64,000 nucleotides of DNA. Origin: Methylibium sp035476815 (lineage in GTDB: Bacteria; Pseudomonadota; Gammaproteobacteria; Burkholderiales; Burkholderiaceae_C). The translations under genes were made by a program, and so were the position numbers. Location: the NCBI GenBank assembly GCA_035476815.1, contig DATILD010000036.1:1-64000 (forward strand). Reading direction: 5' to 3'. The notes below the pieces were generated by a model. That model saw nothing but the letters and a program-made list of their open reading frames with translations. It had not been told where the DNA came from and ran no database searches. Position 1 is the first letter of the stretch; each line of letters begins with the position of its first letter. Below are positions 1 through 9,391 of the stretch, piece after piece.

Positions 1-601
1 GGGCCGCCGGCGGGGAGGGCGCGGCGCGCGGCCGCGTCGGGGCGGCGGCCGCGGGACGGCGCGACTCGCGCAGCGCCCCCGCCGCGACGCAGGCGATGCC
101 CGACAGCTCGAGGATCCAGTTCCAGCGCAGCCCGAGCGCCGTTTCGGTCAGCACCAGGTCGACATGGTGGAACGACGCCGCGCGTACCAGCACGAACACG
201 ATCACCAGCGCGATGCCCGCGAGCGCGATGCCGCGGCCCGGCGAGGGCGGCCGCGCCAGCTGCACCAGGTAGCCGCCGGCCATCAGCCCGGCGAGCACGA
301 CCCAGCCGATGAAGGCCAGCTGCACCGCGCGGCGCTCGCGGTACCAGCCTTCGGCGAGCGCCAGGTCGCGCGCGAACTGCGTCAACGCCCCCTGCAGGTC
401 GAGCTGCTTGTTGAACGCGAGCAGCAGCATCACCGCGGCGACCAGCACCCAGAAGCGCGCGGCCGAGGCCGGGGTGGCCGCCGGCGTCCGGCGCGCCCGC
501 CAGCACATCCAGGCGGCGCCGGCGTAGGCGGCCACGGTCAGCCAGCCGACGACCGTCGGGTCGCCGATGCCGAGCTGCCAGCGGCCGTCGACGTAGGCCA
601 T
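1..601 (-). CDS. Multi-pass membrane protein, unknown function (3' end beyond window)
   Basis: Reading leftward from an ATG at 601, the frame stays open for 200 codons to the window edge, so the C-terminus is missing. About five hydrophobic segments can be seen (near residues 15-33, 52-66, 95-120, 125-145 and 170-182), separated by short charged loops. A His-His-Val-Asp stretch follows the fourth segment. The protein is an inner-membrane protein by composition; I do not recognise the family. It lies 3 bases upstream of the GNAT gene on the same strand and is probably co-transcribed with it. Confidence 0.6.
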   Translation of the reverse strand, partial: MAYVDGRWQLGIGDPTVVGWLTVAAYAGAAWMCWRARRTPAATPASAARFWVLVAAVMLLLAFNKQLDLQGALTQFARDLALAEGWYRERRAVQLAFIGWVVLAGLMAGGYLVQLARPPSPGRGIALAGIALVIVFVLVRAASFHHVDLVLTETALGLRWNWILELSGIACVAAGALRESRRPAAAAPTRPRAAPSPPAA

Positions 602-604
602 GGC

Positions 605-1198
605 TCAGCGCGGCCGGTCGAGCTGCCAGCGCAGGTGGTTGCGCACCGCCGGCCACTCGGCGGCGGTGATGCTGTAGACGGCGGTGTCGCGCAGGCTGCC
701 GTCGGGCAGGCGCTGGTGGGCGCGCAGGACGCCGTCGAGCTGGGCGCCGAGGCGCTCGATCGCGCGCCGGCTCTGCACGTTCAGCCGGTGGGTGCGGAAC
801 TCGACCGCGATGCAGTCGAGCACCTCGAAGGCCTGCGTCAGCAGCAGCAGCTTGCACTCGGTGTTCAGCGCGCTGCGCTGCACCGCGCGGCGGGTCCAGG
901 TCGAGCCGATCTCGACGCGACGGTGGACCGCGTCGATGTTCATGTAGGTCGTCATGCCGGCCGTGCGGCCCTCGGCGTCGAACACCGTGAAGGGCAGCAT
1001 CGAGCCGGCCGCCTGCAGCGCCAGGCGGCGCTCGATCTCGGCGGCCATGGCCTCCGGCGCGGGCACGCTGGTGTACCAGAGCCGCCACAGCTCGCCGTCG
1101 CGCACCGCCTCGACCAGCCCGGGCCCATGCTCGCGCGCCAGCGGTTCGAGCCGCGCATGGCGGCCGCGCAGCACGACGGGCGTCGTCAGCGCCGCCAC
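605..1198 (-). CDS. GNAT-family N-acetyltransferase (RimJ/RimL type)
   Basis: A 197-residue protein of the usual length for RimJ/RimL-type GNAT enzymes, which move an acetyl group from acetyl-CoA to an amine. It opens with a typical LRGRHARLEPL strand. The central part (residues about 85-150) holds the GNAT core with the IGSTWTRRAVQRSALNTE stretch and the later NVQSRRAIERLGA helix, which matches the family's 'N..S....E+.G' signature. Start is GTG at 1198; no in-frame ATG is better placed. It is followed at 8 bases by the 76-residue membrane protein gene, upstream in the same direction. The substrate cannot be told from sequence. Confidence 0.85.
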   Translation of the reverse strand: MAALTTPVVLRGRHARLEPLAREHGPGLVEAVRDGELWRLWYTSVPAPEAMAAEIERRLALQAAGSMLPFTVFDAEGRTAGMTTYMNIDAVHRRVEIGSTWTRRAVQRSALNTECKLLLLTQAFEVLDCIAVEFRTHRLNVQSRRAIERLGAQLDGVLRAHQRLPDGSLRDTAVYSITAAEWPAVRNHLRWQLDRPR

Positions 1199-1205
1199 GG
1201 ACGAC

Positions 1206-1436
1206 TCACCGCGGTGGGCGGCGCTGCGCGTGCCAGCGCCGCGCCAGCGCCTTGCCGACGCCGCAGCCGAGGGCGATCAGCACCAGGCCGACCATCGCCC
1301 GCGGCTCGTAGCCCGGCTGGGCGAAGAAATCGAAGCCGGTCAGCCGCCCGAGCGCCGCGCCCGCCAGCGCACCGAGCACGAAGCCGGCGGCGTCGCTCAG
1401 GCCTTCGATCAGGGCGTCGCGCCGCGGCTCGTCCAT
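1206..1436 (-). CDS. Small membrane protein, unknown
   Basis: A 76-residue protein with two hydrophobic glycine/alanine-rich helices (residues about 12-32 and 47-63) and a strongly basic C-terminus (RRWHAQRRPPR), so the tail is likely cytoplasmic. The start is an ATG at 1436. It lies between the MoxR ATPase gene (7 bases upstream) and the GNAT gene (7 bases downstream), all on the minus strand, so it belongs to one transcription unit. No family is recognised. Confidence 0.6.
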   Translation of the reverse strand: MDEPRRDALIEGLSDAAGFVLGALAGAALGRLTGFDFFAQPGYEPRAMVGLVLIALGCGVGKALARRWHAQRRPPR

Positions 1437-1443
1437 CGTCGCC

Positions 1444-2298
<855 letters not shown>

Positions 2299-2359
2299 GG
2301 GGGCGGTGGGCCGCGCGGCCGGTATGTTTGGATGGACAGAATCAGTATAGGGGGGGCCG

Positions 2360-2365
2360 TATACT
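2360..2365 (+). promoter_or_regulatory. Candidate -10 box (TATACT) for the cytochrome c4 gene
   Basis: A TATACT hexamer stands 35 bp before the cytochrome c4 start, in the only AT-richer part of this divergent intergenic region. A convincing -35 at 16-18 bp spacing is not visible, so this is only a candidate. Confidence 0.3.
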
Positions 2366-2400
2366 CGCGCGCTGTTTGCCACCCAACGCTCTTCCGGACC

Positions 2401-3072
2401 ATGAAGACACTCTTCTCCGCGCCCCTCGCCCTGATCACCGCCGCGCTGCTGGCCTTCGCCGGTGCGGCCCAAGCCCAGGAGGTCAAGGGCGACGCCGTGG
2501 CCGGCCAGAAGAAGAACGCCATGTGCATCGGCTGCCACGGCATCGTCGGCTACCAGGCGAGCTTCCCCGAGATCCACAAGGTGCCGATGATCGCGGGCCA
2601 GAACGCCAAGTACATCGTCGCCTCGCTGGCGGCCTACAAGAAGGGCGAGCGCAAGCACCCGACGATGCGCGGCATCGCCGAGAGCCTGTCCGAGCAGGAC
2701 ATGGCCGACCTCGCGGCCTACTACGAGACCCAGGGCGGTGAGCGCGCGGCCGTGCCCGACGCGCCGGCCAAGGCGCCGGACGCCAAGGTCGCCGAACTGC
2801 TGGCCAAGGGCGGCTGCGCGGCCTGCCATGGCGCCAACTTCAACAAGCCGATCGACGGCAGCTACCCCAAGCTGGCCGGCCAGCACGCCGACTTCCTGCA
2901 AGTGGCGCTGAAGGCCTACAAGACCGAGGGCAACTCGCTGGTCGGCCGCGGCAACGCCATCATGGCCGCCCAGGCCAAGCCCTACACGGCGGCCGAGCTG
3001 AAGGCGATCGCCGGCTACCTGGCCTCGCTGCCCGGCGACCTGAAGACGGTGCCCGAGTCGAAGTTCCGCTGA
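2401..3072 (+). CDS. Cytochrome c4, dihaem
   Basis: A 223-residue periplasmic c-type cytochrome with two similar haem domains. The signal peptide ends near AAQA (residues 21-24). Haem 1 binds at CIGCH (C42, C45, H46) with M89 as likely sixth ligand (HPTMRG). Haem 2 binds at CAACH (C139, C142, H143) with M188 as likely ligand (NAIMAA). Length and two-domain layout are typical of cytochrome c4, which carries electrons between the bc1 complex and terminal oxidases. The frame is open upstream, but the signal peptide fixes the start at the ATG at 2401. A strong terminator follows. Confidence 0.93.
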   Translation: MKTLFSAPLALITAALLAFAGAAQAQEVKGDAVAGQKKNAMCIGCHGIVGYQASFPEIHKVPMIAGQNAKYIVASLAAYKKGERKHPTMRGIAESLSEQDMADLAAYYETQGGERAAVPDAPAKAPDAKVAELLAKGGCAACHGANFNKPIDGSYPKLAGQHADFLQVALKAYKTEGNSLVGRGNAIMAAQAKPYTAAELKAIAGYLASLPGDLKTVPESKFR

Positions 3073-3097
3073 TCGAGGGGACCACTCGCTCGGATCG

Positions 3098-3126
3098 AAG
3101 CCGCCCTCCGGGGCGGCTTTGTCGTT
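3098..3126 (+). terminator. Rho-independent terminator after cytochrome c4
   Basis: A perfect 9-bp stem (3098-3106 with 3111-3119, AAGCCGCCC/GGGCGGCTT), a 4-base loop and a short T-rich tail, 26 bp after the stop. Confidence 0.8.
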
Positions 3127-3171
3127 GTGGGCCTCACTACACTGGGGTCGATCGGGCTCCGGAGGGATCGC

Positions 3172-4752
3172 ATGCGCTCATCGTGGATGACCTGGGCCGG
3201 CGCGCTGGCGCTCGCTCTGACGGCGGCCGGCGCCGCGGGTCAGACGCTGCGCTGGGCCTCGCAGGGCGACCTGCAGACCACCGACCCGCACTCGCAGAAC
3301 GAGTCGATGACGAACGCGATGAACAGCCACGTGTACGAGACGCTGGTGGTGTTCGGCAAGCAGCTCGAGTTCACGCCGGGGCTGGCCACCGAATGGACGC
3401 GGGTCGAGCCGACGCTGTGGCGCTTCAAGCTGCGGCCGGGCGTCAAATTCCATGACGGCACGCCGTTCAGCGCCGACGACGTGGTGTTCTCGATGCAGCG
3501 CGCGGCGCAGGGCAGCTCGGACATCAAGGTCTACGCGCAGGCGCTCGGCGAGGTGCGCAAGGTCGATGCGCTGACGGTCGAGTTCCGCCAGCCGCAGCTC
3601 GACCCGATCTTCCTGAACCACCTGTCGACCGTCTTCGTCATGAGCAAGGCCTGGTGCGAGCGGCATCAGGCGACGCGGCCGCTGGACTTCAAGGCCAAGG
3701 AGGAGGGCTACGCCTCGCTGCACCAGAACGGCACCGGGCCCTTCGTGCTGGTGGCGCGCCAGCCCGACGTGAAGACGGTCTACAAGCGCAACCCGGCGTG
3801 GTGGGGGCGCTTCGAGGGCAATGTGCAGGAGGTCGTGTACACGCCGGTCAAGAGCGACGCGACGCGCTCGGCGGCGCTGATCTCGGGCGAGCTCGACTTC
3901 GTGCTCGACCCGGTGCCCCAGGACATCCCGCGCCTGCGCAACACGCCGGGCGTCAAGGTGGTCGACGGGCCGGAGAACCGCATCCTGTTCGTCGGCATGG
4001 ACCAGTCGCGCGAGCGACTGCTCTACGGCAAGGTGCCCGGCGGCCGCAATCCGTTCAAGGACCTGCGGGTCCGCAAGGCGCTCTACCAGGCGATCGACAT
4101 CGAGACGATCAAGACCAAGCTGATGCGCGGCCAGAGCGTGCCGACCGGCGCGCTGACGCCGTCGCCGCTCGGCAGCTACAACGACCCGGCGCTGGAGCGG
4201 CGCCTGCCCTACGACCTCGCGGCGGCGAAGCGGCTGATGGCCGAGGCCGGCTACCCGCAGGGCTTCGAGGTCACGATGGACTGCCCGAACAACCGCTACG
4301 TCAACGACGAGGAGATCTGCCTCGCGCTGGCGGCGATGTGGTCGCAGCTCGGCGTCAAGGTCAAGGTCAACTCGATGCCGCGCACGCTCTACTTCCCCAA
4401 GGTGCAGCGCTACGACACCTCGCTGTACCTGCTGGGCTGGGGCGGGGCGACGACCGACGCCGAGATCATCTTCGGCCCGGTGATGCGCAGCCGCGGCACG
4501 GGGGGCATCGGCAGCTGGAACTTCGGCGGCGTGGCCAACGCGCGTTTCGACGGGCTCGCCGTGGCCTCGGCGCGCGAGCCCGATGCGGGCAAGCGCGAGG
4601 CGCTGGTCAAGGCCGCGCTGGCCGAGTACCAGCAGCAGGTGCACCTGATCCCGCTGCACCGCCAGGTCATCCCCTGGGCAGCCCGAAGCAACGTCACCGT
4701 CGTCCACCGGCCGGACAACTGGTTGGTCTGGCAGTGGGTGACGATCCGCTGA
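3172..4752 (+). CDS. Peptide/nickel-type ABC transporter substrate-binding protein
   Basis: A 526-residue family 5 solute-binding protein (DppA/OppA type) that captures peptides or similar small compounds in the periplasm for an ABC importer. Residues 1-23 are a signal peptide (MRSSWMTWAGALALAL...). The mature protein shows family 5 hallmarks: the early ETLVVFG region, PGVKFHDGTPFSADDVVFS (about residues 86-104), and a GTGPFVL segment. The ATG at 3172 is preceded by GGAGGG, which decides the start over an earlier in-frame codon at 3127. No permease or ATPase genes are adjacent, so it is an orphan receptor here. The ligand cannot be predicted. Confidence 0.9.
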   Translation: MRSSWMTWAGALALALTAAGAAGQTLRWASQGDLQTTDPHSQNESMTNAMNSHVYETLVVFGKQLEFTPGLATEWTRVEPTLWRFKLRPGVKFHDGTPFSADDVVFSMQRAAQGSSDIKVYAQALGEVRKVDALTVEFRQPQLDPIFLNHLSTVFVMSKAWCERHQATRPLDFKAKEEGYASLHQNGTGPFVLVARQPDVKTVYKRNPAWWGRFEGNVQEVVYTPVKSDATRSAALISGELDFVLDPVPQDIPRLRNTPGVKVVDGPENRILFVGMDQSRERLLYGKVPGGRNPFKDLRVRKALYQAIDIETIKTKLMRGQSVPTGALTPSPLGSYNDPALERRLPYDLAAAKRLMAEAGYPQGFEVTMDCPNNRYVNDEEICLALAAMWSQLGVKVKVNSMPRTLYFPKVQRYDTSLYLLGWGGATTDAEIIFGPVMRSRGTGGIGSWNFGGVANARFDGLAVASAREPDAGKREALVKAALAEYQQQVHLIPLHRQVIPWAARSNVTVVHRPDNWLVWQWVTIR

Positions 4753-4759
4753 TCCGCGC

Positions 4760-5191
4760 CTAGCCGGTCGCGCGCCGCCGCACGCAGGCCATGTAGGCCT
4801 CGCCGTCGGGCGGCAGGCCGCTGCGCTGCGAGGCCCAGATCATCTCGCCCAGGCACTCCATCATCTCGTGGTGGGCCGCGTGCGCCGAGCCGCGGCGCGC
4901 GGCCAGCAGCTCGAAGGCCTGCTTGATGCCGCGCGGCTGGTCGATGCCGACCTGCTCGCTGATCGACAGGTGCATCGACAGGTGCAGGAAGGGGTTGCTG
5001 CGGCCGTCCTCGACCACGTAGACGGCGGCCCGCGCGGCGTCGACATCGGCGAGCTCGGCGTGGTACTCGGGGTGCTCGGCGATCCAGTCGGTCGCGAGCG
5101 CCTCGATCGGCGCCAGCACCTCGCCGGCGCGCTGCTTGCGGTAGGCCTCGCAGAAGAAGCGGCGCACGTCCTGTTGGGAAGGGGCGAACAT
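4760..5191 (-). CDS. DUF1841 family protein
   Basis: A 143-residue soluble protein, conserved in beta- and gammaproteobacteria as DUF1841. The N-terminus (MFAPSQQDVRRFFCEAYRK) and the HLSMHLSISEQVGIDQP and HHEMMECLGEMIW stretches are typical. The function is unknown. The start is placed at the ATG at 5191, because the nine codons before it are not family-like and run into the neighbouring promoter. It is divergent from the TauE/SafE gene with only 17 bp between the starts, so the two promoters must overlap the coding regions. Confidence 0.85.
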   Translation of the reverse strand: MFAPSQQDVRRFFCEAYRKQRAGEVLAPIEALATDWIAEHPEYHAELADVDAARAAVYVVEDGRSNPFLHLSMHLSISEQVGIDQPRGIKQAFELLAARRGSAHAAHHEMMECLGEMIWASQRSGLPPDGEAYMACVRRRATG

Positions 5192-5208
5192 GCGAGGATT
5201 CTCGCCCC

Positions 5209-5970
5209 ATGGATGCACTGCCGCCGATCGCCGACCCCTGGTTCTACGCCGTCGCCGTGCCGGCGGTGCTGCTGATGGGGCTGTCCAAGAGCGGCTTCGG
5301 CGGCGGGCTGGGCGCCCTCGCCGTGCCGGTGATGGCCTTGGCGGTCCCGGTGCCGCAGGCGGCGGCGATCATGCTGCCGCTGCTGGCCGTGATGGACGCG
5401 GTCGGCCTGGCGGCGCTGTGGCGCGAGGCCGACCGCGTGCTGCTCAAGTTGCTGCTGCCGGCCGGGCTGGCGGGCACCGTGGTCGGCACGCTGAGCTTCG
5501 GGCTGCTGGCGTCGGCGACGGTGGCGGGCATCGTCGGCGCGCTGACGCTGCTGTTCCTCGCCCAGCGGCTGTTCTTCCCGCCCCAGGCCGATGCGCCGCC
5601 GCCGCCGCGCTGGGTGGGTGCGCTGCTGGGCGTCGCGGCGGGCTTCACCAGCTTCGTCGCCCATGCCGGCGGGCCGCCGGTGATGGCCTACGTGCTGCCG
5701 CTGCGGCTGGCGCCGATCCGTTTCACGGCGACGATGGCGGTGTTCTTCGCGGCGGTCAACGCCAGCAAGTGGCTGCCCTATGCCTGGCTGGGGCTGTTCG
5801 ACGCCCGCAACCTCACGACGGCGCTGCTGCTGATGCCGCTGGCGCCGCTGGGCGTGTGGTTCGGCGTGCGCTGGGCGCGCCGCATGGAGCCGGCGCTGTT
5901 CTACCGGCTGGTGCACCTGGGCATGCTGCTGACCGGCGGCAAGCTGCTGTGGGACGGACTGCGCGGCTGA
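5209..5970 (+). CDS. TauE/SafE-family membrane exporter
   Basis: A 253-residue inner-membrane protein with about seven to eight hydrophobic helices. The family's repeated motif is seen twice: GLSKSGFGGGLGALAVPVMAL near residues 24-44 and GFTSFVAHAGGPPVM near 145-160. TauE/SafE proteins (formerly DUF81) export sulfite, sulfoacetate or related anions. The substrate here cannot be assigned, as no sulfur-oxidation genes are adjacent. Start is the ATG at 5209. Confidence 0.88.
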   Translation: MDALPPIADPWFYAVAVPAVLLMGLSKSGFGGGLGALAVPVMALAVPVPQAAAIMLPLLAVMDAVGLAALWREADRVLLKLLLPAGLAGTVVGTLSFGLLASATVAGIVGALTLLFLAQRLFFPPQADAPPPPRWVGALLGVAAGFTSFVAHAGGPPVMAYVLPLRLAPIRFTATMAVFFAAVNASKWLPYAWLGLFDARNLTTALLLMPLAPLGVWFGVRWARRMEPALFYRLVHLGMLLTGGKLLWDGLRG

Positions 5971-6019
5971 GCGGGTCTGCGCGCTTGCGCGACGGCCGCC
6001 GGCTGCCTATCGTGCTCGT

Positions 6020-7171
6020 ATGAAGTCCGTCTGCGCGCTGCTGGCGGCGCTGGTCCTGTCGGCCTGCGCCTCGGTCGGGCCCGAGCCCGAACCGGCGCCC
6101 CTGCTGGCCGACGCGCGCTTCGGCGCGCCGCGCGAGCCGGTGTCGGACGACGTGTTCGCGCTCAGCCCGGCGATGAGGCGCTACGTCGCCGAGGACATGG
6201 CGCCGCGTGCCCGCCATCGGGGCTCGCGCGCCGCGCTGTTGGCCGCGCTGCAGGACCCGCGCCAGCTCCAGCTCACCTATCGCACCGACTACACCCGCAC
6301 AGCCGCCGAGGCCTTCGACGCGCGCTCGGGCAACTGCCTGTCGCTGGTGATCCTGACGGCGGCGATCGCGCGCGAGCTGAAGATCCCGGTGCGCTTCCAG
6401 AGCATCTACGGCGAGGAGAGCTGGAGCCGCAGCGGCGGCTACGCCTACCTGAGCGGCCATGTGAACCTGGCGCTGACCCGCGACGCGACCCAGTTGCGCG
6501 GTGCGATGGCCGCCGAGGACCCGGTGGTGATCGATTTCCTGCCGCCCGACCAGGTGGCCGGCCACCGCGGCCGCTACATCGACGAGGCGACGGTGGTGGC
6601 GATGTACCTGAACAACCGCGCGGTCGAGTCGCTCGCCGGCGGCGACGTCGACACCGCCTACTGGTGGGCGCGGGCCGCGATCCTGCGCCAGCCGCGCTTC
6701 CTGAGCGCCTACAACACGCTGGGCGTCGTCTACCGGCGGCATGGCGACCGGGCCGCCGCCGAGCGCGTGCTCGCCTACGCCCTGGAGCGCGAACCGGCCA
6801 ACACCCAGCTGCTGTCCAACCTGGCGCTGGTGGCCGCGGACCTCGGCAAGGCGGGCGAGGCCGACCGGCTGCGCAGCCGCCTGGCGGCGCTCGAGAGCGC
6901 GGCGCCGTTTGCCCATTTCGACCACGGCATCGAGGCGATGCGCGCCGGCCGCTACGCCGAGGCGCGCGACGCCTTCCAGCGCGAGATCGACCGCGCCGCC
7001 TACGCCCACGAGTTCCACTTCTGGCTCGGGCTGGCGAACGCCGCGCTGGGCGACGCCTCGCTGGCGCGCCGCCACCTGTCGCTGGCGCAGGAGTACAGCA
7101 GCACGCCGGCGGAGCGGGCGCTCTACACCGCCAAGCTGGAACGGCTCAACAACGCACGTCGGGTGCACTGA
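6020..7171 (+). CDS. Lipoprotein with transglutaminase-like domain and TPR repeats
   Basis: A 383-residue predicted lipoprotein. The signal ends in a lipobox VLSAC with C16 as the lipidated residue. Residues about 85-180 look like a transglutaminase/peptidase-like fold, with a plausible triad C106 (SGNC), H147 (SGHVNL) and D172 (VIDF). Residues about 195-380 hold TPR helices (for example AAILRQPRFLSAYNTLGVVYRRHGD). The combination suggests an enzyme or scaffold at the cell envelope; the substrate is unknown. The triad is inferred from spacing only. The gene stands alone, followed by the mat operon. Confidence 0.75.
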   Translation: MKSVCALLAALVLSACASVGPEPEPAPLLADARFGAPREPVSDDVFALSPAMRRYVAEDMAPRARHRGSRAALLAALQDPRQLQLTYRTDYTRTAAEAFDARSGNCLSLVILTAAIARELKIPVRFQSIYGEESWSRSGGYAYLSGHVNLALTRDATQLRGAMAAEDPVVIDFLPPDQVAGHRGRYIDEATVVAMYLNNRAVESLAGGDVDTAYWWARAAILRQPRFLSAYNTLGVVYRRHGDRAAAERVLAYALEREPANTQLLSNLALVAADLGKAGEADRLRSRLAALESAAPFAHFDHGIEAMRAGRYAEARDAFQREIDRAAYAHEFHFWLGLANAALGDASLARRHLSLAQEYSSTPAERALYTAKLERLNNARRVH

Positions 7172-7271
7172 GCCGCGTCGCACCGCGCCGCGGCGGTTGG
7201 CTTGGGTCAGGGCTCATCCTGCTTGTAATTATGTATTTTGTCGGCTACTGTTCGGCCATCCCCTGAACGCC

Positions 7272-7961
7272 ATGTCCGACCTCAGCGACCTCGACTCCGC
7301 CATCCGCCCCGTGTCGCTGCACGAGGAGGTGGCCTCGCGGCTGCGCACGATGATCTTCGAGCGCCGGCTGGAGCCCGGGCAGTGGATCGACGAACAGTCG
7401 CTGGCGCGCGAGTGGGCGATCAGCCGCACGCCGGTGCGCGAGGCGCTGAAGGTGCTGGTGGCCGAGGGGCTGGTGACGCTGCAGCCGCGGCGCGGCTGCG
7501 TCGTCGCCGAGGTGTCGGAGGAGGACGCCGCCCAGCTCTTCCCGGTGATGGCGCTGCTGGAAGGGCGCTGCGCCCACGAGGCCGCGCGGCACGCCACCGA
7601 GGCCGAACTGAGCGAGCTGCTGCGGCTGCACGACGAGCTCGAGCGCCACGCGGCGGCCGGCGACCTCGAGGCCTACTACCGCGTCAACCACAGCTTCCAC
7701 TGCCTGGTGCAGACGGCGGCGCACAACCCCTGGCTGGCGCGCTCGACCGACCAGCTGCGCGTGTTCGTGCGGCTGCTGCGCGGGCGGCAGCTCAAGCGCC
7801 CGGGCCGCATCGACGACTCGATCGCCGAGCACCGCGCGCTGATCGAGGCGCTGGCGCGGCGCGACGGGCCGGCCGCCGAGCGGGTGATGCACGGTCACCT
7901 GATGGCCCAGCTCGCGGCGCTGCAGGCGCTGCGGGCGTCGGAACGAGAAACGGGAGCCTGA
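7272..7961 (+). CDS. matR: GntR/FadR-family regulator, probable MatR of malonate operon
   Basis: A 229-residue GntR regulator. The winged helix-turn-helix lies at about residues 15-80 (LAREWAISRTPVREALKVL and GLVTLQPRRGCVV). The C-terminal FCD effector domain shows the usual acidic and histidine metal ligands. It lies 2 bp before the malonyl-CoA decarboxylase gene and heads the cluster, as MatR does in rhizobial malonate operons; MatR responds to malonate. The frame is open upstream, but the family N-terminus begins at the ATG at 7272. An AT-rich stretch at about 7225-7250 probably holds the promoter and operator. Naming as MatR rests on context. Confidence 0.85.
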   Translation: MSDLSDLDSAIRPVSLHEEVASRLRTMIFERRLEPGQWIDEQSLAREWAISRTPVREALKVLVAEGLVTLQPRRGCVVAEVSEEDAAQLFPVMALLEGRCAHEAARHATEAELSELLRLHDELERHAAAGDLEAYYRVNHSFHCLVQTAAHNPWLARSTDQLRVFVRLLRGRQLKRPGRIDDSIAEHRALIEALARRDGPAAERVMHGHLMAQLAALQALRASERETGA

Positions 7962-7963
7962 AC

Positions 7964-9328
7964 ATGTGGACCCTGTGGTCACCCTCGCTGCGCACGCGGC
8001 CGATGCCGAGCCCGGCCGAAGGCGCGCCGCCGCGGCGGCGCAGCGCGCCGCGGCCACCGGATCCGAAGCGCATCGACCGCATCGCGCGTACCGGACGGAA
8101 GTTGATCTCCGAGCCGGGCGAGGCCAACAGCTTCGCGATCGCCGGCGAACTGCTCGGCGAGATCGAGGCGCTGCCGCCGGCCCAGCACGGCGAGCTGTTC
8201 GAGCTGCTCGACCATCAGTTCGGCCCCGACCCGCAGGCCGTGCTCGACGCCGCCCAGCGCTACGCCGCCGAGCCGAGCGCGGCGCACCTGATCGCGCTGA
8301 GCGGGCGCGTCGAGCCGCCGCGCCAGGAGCTGCTGCGGCGGCTGAGCCGCGCCCCGGGCGGCATTGCCGCGATCGTCGCGCTGCGGCGCTCGCTGCTCGC
8401 GTCGCTGAAGCAGCGGCCGGCGCTGGCGGCCGTCGAGGCCGACTTCCAGCACCTGCTGTCCTCCTGGTTCAACGCCGGCTTCCTGCACATGGAGCAGGTC
8501 GACTGGGGCTCGAGCGCGGCGTTGCTCGAACGCATCATCGAGCACGAGGCGGTGCACGCGATCCAGGGCTGGGGCGACCTGCGCCGCCGCCTGCTGCCGG
8601 ACCGCCGCTGCTTCGCCTTCTTCCACCCGCAACTGCCGGGCGAGCCGCTGATCTTCGTCGAGGTGGCGCTGCTGCCCGAGATGCCGGAGGCGATCGCGCC
8701 GCTGATCGATCCGGCCTCCGAGCCGCGCTCGCCGCGCGAGTTCAAGGTCGCGACCTTCTATTCGATCAGCAACTGCGAGCCGGGCCTGAAGGGCGTGTCG
8801 CTCGGCAACTTCCTGATCAAGCGGGTGGCCGAGGTGCTGAAGCAGGAGCTGCCGCAGCTCAAGACCTTCTGCACGCTGTCGCCGATGCCCGGCTTCGCCG
8901 ACTGGCTGAAGAAGAGCGGCGGCTGGGCCGAACGCGGCGAGCTCACGTCGCGCCAGCGCAGCCGTCTGGCGGAGGCCGACGCGCTGCTGCGGACCGACTT
9001 CGGCGCGGGCTTCGAGCGCCTGCTGAGCGGCTTCGACCCGGGCCAGGCCAGCGAGCCGCAGCGCGAGGCGATCGAGCGCCTGGCCACCCATTACCTGGCG
9101 CGCGAGTCGGTCACGCCAGGCGGCAACGCGGTCGCCAAGTTCCACCTCAACAACGGCGCCCGACTCGAGCGGCTCAACTGGGCCGGCGACACCAGTGCCA
9201 AGGGGCTGAAGCAGTCGCTCGGCCTGATGGTCAATTACCTCTACAACCTCGACGAGGTCGAGGCGCAGCACGAGCGCTTCGTCCACGGCGAGGTGGTCAG
9301 TTCACGGCGCGTGGCGCGCCGGCTTTGA
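7964..9328 (+). CDS. matA: Malonyl-CoA decarboxylase
   Basis: A 454-residue malonyl-CoA decarboxylase (malonyl-CoA to acetyl-CoA and CO2), the usual length for the family. The family's catalytic serine and histidine are visible: S306 in TLSPMPGF and H394 in KFHLNNGA. The conserved FYSISNCEPGLKGVSLGNFL stretch precedes them. Residues 1-90 form the helical domain. Start is the ATG at 7964; the longer open frame upstream is an overlap with matR. It acts after MatB, which activates malonate, so the pair turns malonate into acetyl-CoA. Second gene of the mat operon. Confidence 0.94.
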   Translation: MWTLWSPSLRTRPMPSPAEGAPPRRRSAPRPPDPKRIDRIARTGRKLISEPGEANSFAIAGELLGEIEALPPAQHGELFELLDHQFGPDPQAVLDAAQRYAAEPSAAHLIALSGRVEPPRQELLRRLSRAPGGIAAIVALRRSLLASLKQRPALAAVEADFQHLLSSWFNAGFLHMEQVDWGSSAALLERIIEHEAVHAIQGWGDLRRRLLPDRRCFAFFHPQLPGEPLIFVEVALLPEMPEAIAPLIDPASEPRSPREFKVATFYSISNCEPGLKGVSLGNFLIKRVAEVLKQELPQLKTFCTLSPMPGFADWLKKSGGWAERGELTSRQRSRLAEADALLRTDFGAGFERLLSGFDPGQASEPQREAIERLATHYLARESVTPGGNAVAKFHLNNGARLERLNWAGDTSAKGLKQSLGLMVNYLYNLDEVEAQHERFVHGEVVSSRRVARRL

Positions 9329-9391
9329 AACGTGCGCGATCCGCACGTCCTTTCCCGCCACGGACCACAAGACCTCGACGGAGACAAGACG

